43,538 nucleotides of DNA from an uncultured Eubacterium sp. (GTDB lineage Bacteria; Bacillota; Clostridia; Lachnospirales; Lachnospiraceae): positions 15,701 through 59,238 of the forward strand of contig CAJTVR010000018.1 of assembly GCA_910580075.1 (NCBI GenBank), read 5' to 3'. The notes under the pieces were generated by a model. It was not told the DNA's origin. It did not search any database and was given only the letters and a program-made list of their open reading frames with translations. The position numbers were made by a program, and so were the translations under genes. The first letter of the stretch is position 1; every line of letters starts with the position of its first letter. Shown here piece after piece: positions 34,435 through 43,005 of the stretch.

Positions 34435-34464
34435 ATTTTATCATATAACGCGAATCCAATTCAA
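34435..34464 (-). promoter_or_regulatory. Promoter of the 50-aa membrane protein gene
   Basis: On the minus strand: TTGAAT (34464-34459), 18-nt spacer, TAAAAT (34440-34435). Confidence 0.5.
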
Positions 34465-34493
34465 TGAAATTCCAATTTTTTCATGAAAATGAT

Positions 34494-34522
34494 TTGCCTG
34501 GATGTCTCTGCACGTGTATAAT
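34494..34522 (+). promoter_or_regulatory. Promoter of the DUF4317 gene
   Basis: TTGCCT (34494-34499), 17-nt spacer, consensus TATAAT (34517-34522), 53 nt before the start codon. Confidence 0.65.
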
Positions 34523-34575
34523 AGATAACAGTAACCAAAAATTTGCTATCATGTATAACAGCAGAGGTGATAATA

Positions 34576-35715
34576 TTGAACAGAAAAGAAATAATGGAAA
34601 TTAAAAAAAGACTGAAAAAAGATGCATGCACATTCACTAGGATGTGCGGCTGTTATGTGAACAGTGAACACAGCCAGGTAACCCGTTTTACAAAAACTTT
34701 TTTAAATCTGGATGAAGAAGAGCTGTTCAAATATCTGGAAATCGCTAAAAAAGTCCTTTCCGGTACAGTCGGAAACAATCTTCTGGAACTGGAATTTCCT
34801 CTTTCAGAAGAAGCGCCAGGCGGGAAACAGCAGTTTATGCTCGGGCTTCGTGAAAGCAGACTAAAAAATGAGGATCTGCTGGATCTTTTTTATCAGCTGA
34901 TAACAGAAAACTACGATTATGCAGGCAACTATCTGATTCTTTTATTCCATGATGCCTATGACGTTCCTGTCAAAACAAAAGATCATAAAAGTCTGGATGA
35001 ATCAGAAGAAGTTTATGAATATCTTCTCTGCGCTGTATGTCCGGTAACACTGTCCAAGCCTGGACTTGGATATCTGGAAGAATCCAATGAAATTGGATTA
35101 AGAATGCGTGACTGGATCGTAGGTGTCCCGGATGCAGGATTTGTTTTTCCAGCTTTTACAGATCGAAGTTCTGATATTCATGCAGCACTTTTTTATACCA
35201 AAAATACCAAAGAACCCCCAATGGAATTTATGGAAGGAGTGCTCGGGTGTGACAGAAAAATGACTGCTTTTGAGCAAAAAGAAATATTCCGTTCCATTTT
35301 AGAGGATACACTCGGACAGGAATGCGGTTATGAAACTGTCAAAGAAATTCATGACAAAATCCAGGAAAAAATCACAGAAAATACCAGCATGCCAGACAGC
35401 GCTGAAGAAACAGAACCTATCGAGCTGACCAAAGAAACTTTAAAAGATATTCTGAATACAAGCGGAGTTGATGAGGAAAAAATTGCACAATCAGAACAAA
35501 TCTATGACGAAAAAGTGGGAAATGTAAAGCTGTATGCAGAAAATGTAGTGGACAAGCGTAAATTTGAAGTCAAAACATACGATGTTGTTCTTCATGTAAA
35601 ACCAGAAAAAGCATCACAGATTAAATCCCAGATGATAGACGGACAAAAATGTCTGGTTATTCCTATGGATGCAAATGAAAATGTAAATGTGAATGGAATC
35701 CATACAACAGTTTAG
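34576..35715 (+). CDS. DUF4317-family protein (TTG start)
   Basis: About 379 aa, cytosolic, no TM. It matches the DUF4317 pattern seen widely in Clostridia: LNRKEIMEIKKRLKKDACTF at the start, CGCYVN, and NYLILLFHDAYDVP. A run of conserved acidic and Cys residues lies in CAVCPVTLSKPGLGYL. The C-terminal third is charged and predicted helical. Function unknown. The start is TTG at 34576, placed 6 nt after AGAGGTGA; an upstream ATG frame from 34543 has no ribosome site. The next gene follows after 26 nt and may be cotranscribed. Confidence 0.8.
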   Translation: MNRKEIMEIKKRLKKDACTFTRMCGCYVNSEHSQVTRFTKTFLNLDEEELFKYLEIAKKVLSGTVGNNLLELEFPLSEEAPGGKQQFMLGLRESRLKNEDLLDLFYQLITENYDYAGNYLILLFHDAYDVPVKTKDHKSLDESEEVYEYLLCAVCPVTLSKPGLGYLEESNEIGLRMRDWIVGVPDAGFVFPAFTDRSSDIHAALFYTKNTKEPPMEFMEGVLGCDRKMTAFEQKEIFRSILEDTLGQECGYETVKEIHDKIQEKITENTSMPDSAEETEPIELTKETLKDILNTSGVDEEKIAQSEQIYDEKVGNVKLYAENVVDKRKFEVKTYDVVLHVKPEKASQIKSQMIDGQKCLVIPMDANENVNVNGIHTTV

Positions 35716-35741
35716 TCTGCGAAAAGGAGAATTGAATTTTA

Positions 35742-36452
35742 ATGGCTCTGATAGGAAATAACAACCATAAATCTGTACTGGATGAAAATGCTTCCCTGTT
35801 TCAAAATACAGAAAAAAAATCAGAAAAACAAAAATGGGCTGAAATGAATAGCAGTCAAAAACTGTATTACTTTTTTGATTATTATTTATTAAAATGTATC
35901 TTTACAGCTGCAATTGCAGCTGTATCCATTCTGTTTATCTGGAATATTTTAAAACCTCAGAAAGAACAGAAACTGTTTCTGGCTGTTGTGCATAATTCAC
36001 TTATTTCAGAAGATGAAGAACGTTTAGATCAGGTTCTCACAGAACTGCTGGTTACGGATTCTGAAACTCAGGAAATACATATAGATGATTCTTTTGCAGA
36101 AGGGTATGCCACAGATGCAAAACTTTCTGCATACCTGGCTGCTCAGGAAATCGACCTGCTGATTACAAATGAGACACATTTTCAGGAATTAGCGAAAACT
36201 GGCTGTTTTGAAGACTTAAATAATGTCATTCCAGAAATAGACTCCCAAAACAAAGACTTATTCTGCTGGAGCAGTGTCTCTGCAGACAGTGACCCGGAAC
36301 ACACGGGTGCTTATGGCATAGATATTACAGATTCAGAATTTTTAAAAAACAGCTGGTATTCTGAGGAAAAAGCTATCATCGGCATTATTCAGGGCAGCAT
36401 GAAAAAAGAAAATGCAATTCTGACATTATCAGAATTATTTTTTAATGATTAA
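35742..36452 (+). CDS. Single-TM membrane protein of unknown function
   Basis: 236 aa. The N-terminal ~45 residues are cytosolic and charged; one TM segment follows at about 48-70 (LLKCIFTAAIAAVSILFIWNIL). The outer domain of ~165 residues begins KLFLAVVHNSLISEDEERLDQVLTELL. It includes an acidic patch and an IDLLITNETHFQELAKTGCFEDLNNVIPEI segment reminiscent of the hinge of extracellular solute-binding folds. The family is not recognised. The 3' third of this gene has a decayed copy just downstream (36605 onward). AAAGGAG precedes the start. Confidence 0.7.
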   Translation: MALIGNNNHKSVLDENASLFQNTEKKSEKQKWAEMNSSQKLYYFFDYYLLKCIFTAAIAAVSILFIWNILKPQKEQKLFLAVVHNSLISEDEERLDQVLTELLVTDSETQEIHIDDSFAEGYATDAKLSAYLAAQEIDLLITNETHFQELAKTGCFEDLNNVIPEIDSQNKDLFCWSSVSADSDPEHTGAYGIDITDSEFLKNSWYSEEKAIIGIIQGSMKKENAILTLSELFFND

Positions 36453-36527
36453 GTATCCATAAGCAGACAGTTTCATTACATAAACTGCCTTGCAGCACTC
36501 TGATAAACGCTCCCTAAAAATTTTGTA

Positions 36528-36583
36528 AAATCCAATGCTATTTTCAGTGAATTGATTTCACTAAGTAAAACCGCATTGGATTT
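36528..36583. repeat. Stem-loop A with shared apical motif
   Basis: Outer stem AAATCCAATGC (36528-36538) / GCATTGGATTT (36573-36583), inner stem AGTGAA / TTCACT. The tip GAATTGATTTCACT is identical to that of stem-loop B at 36853-36919. Could be a terminator of the preceding gene or part of a duplicated element. Confidence 0.55.
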
Positions 36584-36604
36584 ATTTAATTGCGTTTTTG
36601 AATT

Positions 36605-36800
36605 ATTCCAGAATTCGAAACAACATTCAGACCTTTTATACTTTCATTGTCTCTTCAAACAATATTGGATACACGCATGCTTATGGCAATAATTAAAAAC
36701 ATCTGATATCCCGAAGAAAAATATCATCGGTATTATTTGGGCCTCATAAAAAGAAAGCAATTTTGACACAAAATAATATACTAATCATCAGCGGACACGT
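36605..36800 (+). pseudogene. Decayed second copy of the 3' part of the 35742 gene
   Basis: Aligns in order with 36228-36435. Shared blocks are ATTCCAGAA at 36605 (copy one 36228), TGCTTATGGCA at 36678 (copy one 36308), TATCATCGG-TATTATT at 36722 (copy one 36375, one base different) and GCAATT-TGACA near 36757. The offset shrinks from 377 to about 342 as deletions accumulate. Frameshifts and stops leave no open frame. The similarity runs past the original stop codon into the 3' flank, so a DNA segment was duplicated, not a spliced gene. Confidence 0.6.
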
Positions 36801-36852
36801 ACATTAAATCATATTGAATGAACTGCCGTACAACAATTTCTCTTAATAGAAT

Positions 36853-36919
36853 CTCTTAGGAAATATTCTAAAATCAATCGCAGTTTTAATGAATTGATTT
36901 CACTGATTGAAGCTAAGAG
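36853..36919. repeat. Stem-loop B, diverged copy of stem-loop A
   Basis: Outer stem CTCTTAG (36853-36859) / CTAAGAG (36913-36919), inner TCAATC / GATTGA. The tip GAATTGATTTCACT is identical to that of A. The stems differ in sequence from A yet still pair. Confidence 0.5.
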
Positions 36920-37609
36920 TGTTTCTTATGAAATGCCTTGAAATCTATTTTGATTTCAGTAGAAACTAGTAAAATGAGTTGTATTTATATTATTATATTT
37001 GCATTTGAATTTTATAATTCAGCCTTCCATATGGATAATAATATAATTAACATTATATTTTTTCTTAATTATTCGCAAAATGATAGTTTTGCGAATAAAC
37101 TATATTATTTATAATCGTTATTGTAAATCTGTCTCCTCTATATTAAAAAATTATTATGTTGATATATGAGAATACTAATAAACTTTCTTCACCTATAGCC
37201 AGCATGACTATTGTTTATTCTTATCCAAAACCTATCATATGAGTTCAGGTTTATTCAATTTATTATGAACCTGTAAACTTTAAAATTATCAGTTAAAGCA
37301 GCATATTTATTTAATTATTATTTTCCCTGATATCATAATTTAATACTATAGTGCCAGGGACAAAAGCCGGTCTTTCAGTGTAGAATCTCTTCGATTTATC
37401 TGTGATTTATATACAAGTTTGTTACTAAATGTCCTCTGCTCCGCCACCATCCCTCCCCCCCACCCAATAATTATATACAAAATTATCAAACAATTATAAG
37501 TATTTATTTTTAAACACTTTTTCCCCCTGACATCATACTATATATAATTAAATGCTATAATCTTGTTATTCAGTTATAACGTTGAAATACTATAAAACTT
37601 ATGTACATT
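36920..37609. other. 690-nt AT-rich gap downstream of rep, no gene seen
   Basis: Strikingly AT-rich. It contains a perfect 12-bp hairpin at 37069-37098 (TTATTCGCAAAA / TTTTGCGAATAA, loop TGATAG) and an isolated C-rich tract at 37451-37465 with seven C in a row. A 72-codon plus-strand frame at its right end is antisense to rep and not credited. Confidence 0.5.
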
Positions 37610-38839
37610 TTACTGTTTGAGCAGTTTCAGTTCCAGCTGGTCATAATCATACTCTCTCTGATGAAAATTACTGAAATTATTATTAGTACTTTTTGCTTTC
37701 ATACTACTTTCCCTAACTTTTTTTTCTTCACTTCCTGTTTGAAAATTATCATACGCATCATTCAGACACGAGATCATCCAGCCAGTAGGATTCAATACAT
37801 TTTTCTGCTGGCAAAATAAATTGTATGCTGTTTCTATTTTCCTGTAATTATATTCAGATTTTTCACAGATTTTTCTTACATCTTTCGTAGAAAAACCATT
37901 AAGCAGCATTTTTGCATCGACAATAAAATCTAACTTATCATCTTCTGACATTTCATCAGCAGATTTTAAAATATCCTCAATCGTTTCTACATTTCTCTCC
38001 GTTAAATCAACTATAAATTCTACACCATACACCTTAGCTCCTCTTCCCCCTTTTAATGGGCTAAAGGAAACTTTCATATCAGTTTTTTCATTAATTTCTT
38101 TTATTGCTACATCCAATACGCATCTTTTGAACTCATACCATGTATTGAATTTTTTTTCTGGTGATTTTTCTACTGCTTTATCAAAATTAGGAGCCTGTTT
38201 ATTGTTTAGCTCTTTCCTGACAGCATCCAGTTCAGCGTTTACCACACCGATATTAAGCTTCAATTCCGATAAATTAAATTCAATCCGAAACACCTGTGTT
38301 TTTAATTTTTTTGGTATTCCCTTCCGATAATATGACTTGCTCGACAGTAATTCATAGAGTCGGAAGCTATATACATTTTTGAATTTTAACATGGTTGGAA
38401 GTTCTAATATTGTAAAATTTGCTTTAAAATCCGATAAATAGTCTTTAACGTCTGAATTGTAGAATATAGTAAATACACCATCCTCATATCTGGCTCTGTC
38501 CACCACAGAAATATAATCAAATACACCACCATTTTTTCCTGGATCGCTAAATCCTATAGTTCTGGATGTCATATTTATAGCAACTGGTTCCAGCTGAGAA
38601 TAAAAAGACCCGGCATTTGCATTCATCAGCTTTCTTAGTTCATTTGCTGTCATACTGCATACAATTCTTCCATTTTTATCTTCTGTATATTCTTTTTTCT
38701 GTATTTTCGCCAGTGATATTGCAGTTATTTTATTTTCAAGAAGGCTTGACGAATATTTTGCAGATATCAGATAATTAGATTTTGAATATCTGTCATCTTT
38801 ATATGGTTCTATCTGCTGTGGACAATCTTTACTACACAT
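37610..38839 (-). CDS. Rep_3-family replication initiator
   Basis: Plasmid-type theta replication initiator, 409 aa. Two winged-helix domains of the Rep_3 (RepB/RepE) superfamily fill about residues 20-270 (YLISAKYSSSLLENKITAISLAKI, then VYSFRLYELLSSKSYYRKG, then EFKRCVLDVAIKEINEKTDMKVSFSPLKGGRGAKVYGVEFIVD). The C-terminal ~130 residues form a helical extension with a DYDQLELKLLKQ end. It transcribes away from a field of iterons immediately upstream (38870-39329), the expected binding sites. AAAGG lies 13 nt before the start, a loose fit. GC is low compared with the left half of the window. Confidence 0.92.
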   Translation of the reverse strand: MCSKDCPQQIEPYKDDRYSKSNYLISAKYSSSLLENKITAISLAKIQKKEYTEDKNGRIVCSMTANELRKLMNANAGSFYSQLEPVAINMTSRTIGFSDPGKNGGVFDYISVVDRARYEDGVFTIFYNSDVKDYLSDFKANFTILELPTMLKFKNVYSFRLYELLSSKSYYRKGIPKKLKTQVFRIEFNLSELKLNIGVVNAELDAVRKELNNKQAPNFDKAVEKSPEKKFNTWYEFKRCVLDVAIKEINEKTDMKVSFSPLKGGRGAKVYGVEFIVDLTERNVETIEDILKSADEMSEDDKLDFIVDAKMLLNGFSTKDVRKICEKSEYNYRKIETAYNLFCQQKNVLNPTGWMISCLNDAYDNFQTGSEEKKVRESSMKAKSTNNNFSNFHQREYDYDQLELKLLKQ

Positions 38840-38869
38840 AATTTGTATTTACCTTTCTTTATTTGTGCT

Positions 38870-39329
38870 CTACAATCTTACCGTTATATGATATATTATC
38901 TACAATTCTACCGCTAAAGTCAACTACAATTTCACCGCTAAACGTATTTGATGTTTTATATTCTACGTTTTTTACCGTTAAAACTTTCTTTTTTCTACTT
39001 AATACTACTCTATATTATGTTTTCTTTATGATTTGCATCTACGTATTATAACGTCAAATCTACATTTTTCTACACATGATTACGTTAAAAATTATGACAG
39101 CGTTTTTGTTTTTGGATATATATTATTTTTTAACGGATTTAAATGTAGCATTATCTTAATTTTCATCTACAGATATTACGTTAAAAAGGAATTTTATTCC
39201 GTTACGATCTACCAAAATATCCTTTAAATAATATAAATAATTTCTACGTTTTGCTCCGTCACGTGCTACGCTATAATCTGCAGATGCCAACTTCTATTTC
39301 CGCGTCAATCTACTTTTTATACCGTTAAA
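38870..39329. other. Iteron-type origin of replication
   Basis: Nine to eleven degenerate ~20-bp units of the form CTAC, 8-9 nt, ACCGTTAAA. The clearest start near 38870, 38900, 38924, 38963, 39039, 39070, 39167 and 39309; weaker ones near 39208 and 39244. All point the same way and sit directly upstream of the rep start in very AT-rich DNA. The first four are closest to consensus. No clear DnaA box (TTATCCACA) was seen. Confidence 0.8.
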
Positions 39330-39613
39330 AATACAAAATTTTACACTTTACTTAAAGCTATTGCTGCATACAAGTAATGTCATATGGAAACAAGAAAAAA
39401 AGAAAATATGTTGTTACTTAAATAATGTACAACATATTAATTTAATATAACTACTTATATAATTTAAAATGATGATAAATTTGTTTCTGTTACGTTCTTA
39501 TAATTATAATAATCATTACATAAATATCTTATAAAAAAATTGTATATCAATCAGATGTAATGAAACCTTTCTATGCAGATAACCATTTTACCTATTATCA
39601 TATTCTTAAATTA

Positions 39614-40733
39614 ACTCATTGTGCTACTTCATTTTAAAATGATTGAATCCCTTGTGAAAGCGCAAAAAATCCCTATGCTGTAAAAACGCTTGTTTTACAC
39701 AGCTTAAAAAATTAAATGTTTTATTTTTGCTATCTTGAAGGTATCATTGAAAAAACGGTTTAAGGCTAAACAAAAGTTATATGCCGGGATCTTATTTTCG
39801 AGCCGGGTGCATAGTCCATGAAAACTCTTGGCAGGCACCCTTTCTGCGTTTAACTGCCCGCTTAACCGGGAAAATATTGTTTCCACCCGGCGCCTTTATT
39901 TGAACATCAACCGGCGTACCGGTTTTGGCCAATTTATTTTACTGTTGGAACGTTTCAGCGTCATAAGGCAGATCCCCTGCCTGGCCATTTCCTGCGTAAA
40001 TGCTTCCCCGGCATAGCCCTTATCTGTAGGCACTGCGATTCCGGTTCGCCCTTTTACAAGGTCACGCAGGACCTTCCGGTCATCTGTGGACGCTGCTGTA
40101 ATATCAAATGCCGCAATATACCCTTCCAGGGTAACCAGGGCTTGTACTTTATAGCCGAAACAGGTTTCTTTTTTCGAAGGACACCTGCCGTAATCTGCGC
40201 CATACCCACGGAAAGAGCGGCAATAGCGTGCTCTCCCAAATTTGCAGACGGCAGGCGGGAAACTGTCTGCCATATAATACTGTCTGCCGGGGAGGGAAAA
40301 AACAGAGGGGATTTTCTGGCGCAGCAGTTCCGTCGTTTGCACAAGGGCACGCCTTGTCCTGTTAAAACGGCTCCGGCTGCATAATTTTGGGAAAAGATGG
40401 CGGTAATTTCTTTTCACAAAACAGTACCAGGCATTTTCTGAATCAACGCTGGTCAATTCGCTGCAAATACAAATAGTGCTAATCTCAGAGTCCGGCAGCT
40501 TTGTATCCAGGACATGGCGTCTTTTGGTAACCTCTGGTGGGGCGAAACGATGATATAGATCATCAATGATGACATAAACGGCTAAAATAAAGTCTTCAAA
40601 AGCTGTTATAGCTGTGGTATCATTTGTTTGGAACTTCAACACGATGGTGTCTCCCTTTCAGATTTGTGTCGTTACAAATTTAGGATAGCATATTTTGTTG
40701 AAGTTCTTCTATTTTTTATCTAGCACAACAGGT
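39614..40733 (-). mobile_element. IS982-family insertion sequence, 1120 bp, with 7-bp target duplication
   Basis: Terminal repeats ACTCATTGTGCTAC (39614-39627) and the complement of ACCTGTTGTGCTAG (40720-40733) match at 10 of 14 positions, with a shared TTGTGCTA core. TAAATTA lies immediately outside both ends (39607-39613 and 40734-40740), a perfect 7-bp target duplication. GC is clearly higher than in the surrounding plasmid-like DNA. The element sits between the replication origin and parA. Confidence 0.85.
39704..40642 (-). pseudogene. IS982-family transposase broken by one in-frame stop
   Basis: DDE transposase of about 312 codons. The frame is continuous except for TAA at 39896-39898, between RRLMFK and RRRVETIFSRL. 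The catalytic acids are visible: D in YYMADSFPP, D in VPTDKGYAGEAF, and the final E in RRRVETIF, which lies beyond the stop. The truncated product (248 aa) therefore loses the third catalytic residue and should be inactive, unless the stop is read through. The rest (SRFNRTRRAL, STDDRKVLRDL, LNAERVPAKSF) is intact. Confidence 0.85.
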
Positions 40734-40757
40734 TAAATTAATAAATAATTTATTTAA

Positions 40758-40801
40758 TTGATTTTTTTTACATCCGCTGTTATAATCATCATAGTATAAC
40801 A
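40758..40801 (+). promoter_or_regulatory. parAB promoter with overlapping inverted repeat
   Basis: TTGATT (40758-40763), 18-nt spacer, TATAAT (40782-40787). The -10 is embedded in the inverted repeat GTTATAAT / AGTATAAC (40780-40801, one mismatch), a plausible operator for ParA or ParB autorepression. Confidence 0.6.
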
Positions 40802-40825
40802 ATATTAGAGAAATGAGGTACAAAA

Positions 40826-41602
40826 ATGGGAAGAATATTTGCATTATGTTCTCAAAAAGGTGGTACAACAAAGACTAGTTCAGCAATCGAAATAGCAGCT
40901 TGCTTATCAGCCGAAAATCATAGTGTGCTACTGATAGATTTGGATCAGCAGTGCGATGCAAGCAGAAATTCAGGAATAGAAAAACCTAATAAAACAATAC
41001 ATGATGTTTTTCAGCAAGAATGCAAAATAACAGATGCGATACATAAAACAGAATGGTATGATATTATTCCAGCATCTCCAGCATTATCCAAAGCAGATAA
41101 AATATACATGGAACGGGATGATGTTTATTTATTAAAAGATGTTTGTGAAATTCTTTTAAATAAATATGAGTTCATAATTATTGATAATCCTCCCGCAAGA
41201 AATACATTACTTAATATGACGTATATTGCGGCTGATTATATAATTTGTCCTACTCTGTCCGATGACAATTCTGTGCGCGGTATTATTGCGGTTGAACAGG
41301 ATTTGAAAAAATTAAGAGATTCAAGAAATCAGGATTCTCATGCTTATATAATTGGAATAATATTATCGATTTACGAAACGACAAATTCACATAAGAAAGC
41401 ATTGGAAAGTTTAGAAAATATTTCTGCTGCTCTTCCAGGAGATGTTTTTATTTCAACTGTACGCAAAACTATTAAAATGGCAGAAATAAAATCACTTTGT
41501 GTACCTCTACAGATATACGATAAATATAACAATGCATCTATAGATTATCGAAAAATAGCAAAACGTATTATAGATATTTATGAGGAGGATATTAATGGCT
41601 AG
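40826..41602 (+). CDS. parA: ParA-type partition ATPase
   Basis: Walker-type ATPase that moves plasmid or chromosome DNA via nucleoid gradients. 258 aa. The deviant Walker A KGGTTKTS (residues 11-18) fits KGGxxK[ST], with Thr where Gly is usual. Walker B is LLIDLDQQ, with the second motif IIIDNPPAR. There is no N-terminal helix-turn-helix, so it is a type Ib-sized ParA. GAAATGAGG lies upstream of the start. It overlaps parB by 8 nt. Very AT-rich codon use, like rep. Confidence 0.92.
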   Translation: MGRIFALCSQKGGTTKTSSAIEIAACLSAENHSVLLIDLDQQCDASRNSGIEKPNKTIHDVFQQECKITDAIHKTEWYDIIPASPALSKADKIYMERDDVYLLKDVCEILLNKYEFIIIDNPPARNTLLNMTYIAADYIICPTLSDDNSVRGIIAVEQDLKKLRDSRNQDSHAYIIGIILSIYETTNSHKKALESLENISAALPGDVFISTVRKTIKMAEIKSLCVPLQIYDKYNNASIDYRKIAKRIIDIYEEDING

Positions 41603-42578
41603 AAAAAATAAATTTATGGATCAGAAAACAGATTTCTTATCTATGCTGGATGATGAATCGTCAGAAGATAATTTGACAAAAAGTATTGCCAGAGAATTAG
41701 ATAAAGAAACAGAATCAGAAAATGAGATACAAACTGCACTGCCGGATGAATTTATACCATATGAAGACGAAAAACTTAGATTAGATTTGCATTATGGAGA
41801 AGATAGAGAACGATTAAAGGAATCCATAAAATTGAATGGAATTTTTACACCGGTTATATGTGTTAAAAAAGAAGATAAACTTATGATACTAAGCGGTCAT
41901 AATCGTGTAGATGTTGCCAAGGAGTTAAATATAGAAGTTCCATATATCTTGAAAAAAGATTTATCTAATGAAGAAATGGAACTTATTTGTATTGACGATA
42001 ATTTAATACATAGACAGAGAACGGATTATAAACCAATGCAGCTTGCTTATTCTATAAAAGTTAAAATGGATGCTGAACGGCATCAGGGAATTACTTTGAG
42101 TAACGGTTACTCAAAGCTTTCTGGAGATAAGATTGGCGAAGAACATGGACTTACAAGAAAAATGATTAACATATATCTAAAACTTAACGAACTAATTGAT
42201 GAAGCAAAAGAATTAGTAGATCAGAAAAAAATATCTATCCGTCTTTCTTATGAATTGGCCTTTTTAGATTCTGAAGCACAGCAAATAATATTAAGCTATT
42301 TAAATGATTTCAAAATAAATGAAAAAATGGTTAAGGTAATTAGAAATGAGATTATAAATAAAGAATTTAAAGAATATAATGAAAAAAAGACTTTTATAGA
42401 ATCAAAACTGCTACAGCTTCGAGTAACGGTTACTCAAAGTCGTAAACTAGATTTTAGAAAAGTAAGAAAATATATACCTCAAAATATAAAAGATGACGAA
42501 GCTGAAGAATACGTTATCAAAGCAATAAAATTTTATAATGAAAATAGAACAGAAACTGTTGCTTTAAAGGATTTTTGA
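41595..42578 (+). CDS. parB: ParB-type centromere-binding protein
   Basis: 327 aa. An acidic flexible N-terminus (to about 45) is followed by the ParB/Srx N-domain (LKESIKLNGIFTPVICVKKEDKLMILSGHNRVDVAKEL). Next come the NLIHRQRTDYKPMQLAYSI box and a helix-turn-helix region (KIGEEHGLTRKMINIYLKLNEL). The C-terminal part (from about 230) probably dimerises. ATG 41595 is fixed by GAGGAGG; the longer frame from 41580 is not credited. Two copies of a 23-bp palindrome lie within the gene (42094 and 42417), likely its own binding sites. It overlaps the parA stop. Confidence 0.9.
   Translation: MARKNKFMDQKTDFLSMLDDESSEDNLTKSIARELDKETESENEIQTALPDEFIPYEDEKLRLDLHYGEDRERLKESIKLNGIFTPVICVKKEDKLMILSGHNRVDVAKELNIEVPYILKKDLSNEEMELICIDDNLIHRQRTDYKPMQLAYSIKVKMDAERHQGITLSNGYSKLSGDKIGEEHGLTRKMINIYLKLNELIDEAKELVDQKKISIRLSYELAFLDSEAQQIILSYLNDFKINEKMVKVIRNEIINKEFKEYNEKKTFIESKLLQLRVTVTQSRKLDFRKVRKYIPQNIKDDEAEEYVIKAIKFYNENRTETVALKDF
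42094..42116. other. Candidate parS site 1, inside parB
   Basis: Perfect 23-bp palindrome with an odd centre: 11-bp arms around a central G, core GAGTAACGGTTACTC flanked by CTTT and AAAG. It is read in parB as LSNGYSK. Confidence 0.7.
42417..42439. other. Candidate parS site 2, inside parB
   Basis: Same 23-bp sequence as site 1 with one base different (CTTC instead of CTTT on the left). It is read in another frame relative to the motif as RVTVTQS, so the protein sequence is not what is conserved. Confidence 0.7.
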
Positions 42579-42924
42579 AAAAAGTAATAGATAAGATTCT
42601 TTAAAATCACTCAAAACCTTTTCGCCCTATAAGTAAATATGTGTTTATATTTTTAAATATATTTACAACAGAATATCTAGAATTAGAATTAATGCGCATT
42701 AGAGTTCGATGAAGAATAATATGAATTAGTATTAACCTCTAATCTGCAATTGGAAACAGATTCCCTAAAATAAAAGACAGAAATCGTAATTAATAAAAAG
42801 ATTGATTAGAAAAAATTTTGAACAAATAATCACAAAATAAAAATAGATGCGGTAACTGAAAATAATATTTTAATTAGCGCTTACAAAAAACTTTATCTTT
42901 AAATTTAAATATTATTAGTATTTG
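42579..42924. other. 345-nt AT-rich gap between parB and the group II intron
   Basis: No gene seen. It contains a perfect 12-bp palindrome TAATGCGCATTA (42690-42701). No recognisable terminator right after parB. Confidence 0.5.
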
Positions 42925-42965
42925 GTCGAGTAGGTCAGCGGTATTACTACCGCTTTCCCCTCTAA

Positions 42966-42999
42966 GAACCGTGCATGAGAGTTTCCCCTCACACGGCTC
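42966..42999 (-). ncRNA. Group II intron domain V
   Basis: 34 nt on the minus strand, from GAGCCGTGTGAG through a GAAA tetraloop to CACGGTTC. The AGC catalytic triad is visible, and the helix pairs with one G-U. The length is exactly that expected for domain V. Confidence 0.9.
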
Positions 43000-43005
43000 A
43001 AGCAC

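Noticed and set aside
37601..37819. Plus-strand 72-codon frame at the end of rep
   Set aside because: Antisense to the rep 3' end, no ribosome site, composition not gene-like.
38870..39329. Repeated CTAC-containing units considered as a CRISPR array
   Set aside because: Units are degenerate, lack uniform spacers and no cas genes are present; position upstream of a Rep_3 gene makes them iterons.
40142..40384. Plus-strand frame inside the insertion sequence
   Set aside because: Antisense shadow of the transposase gene.
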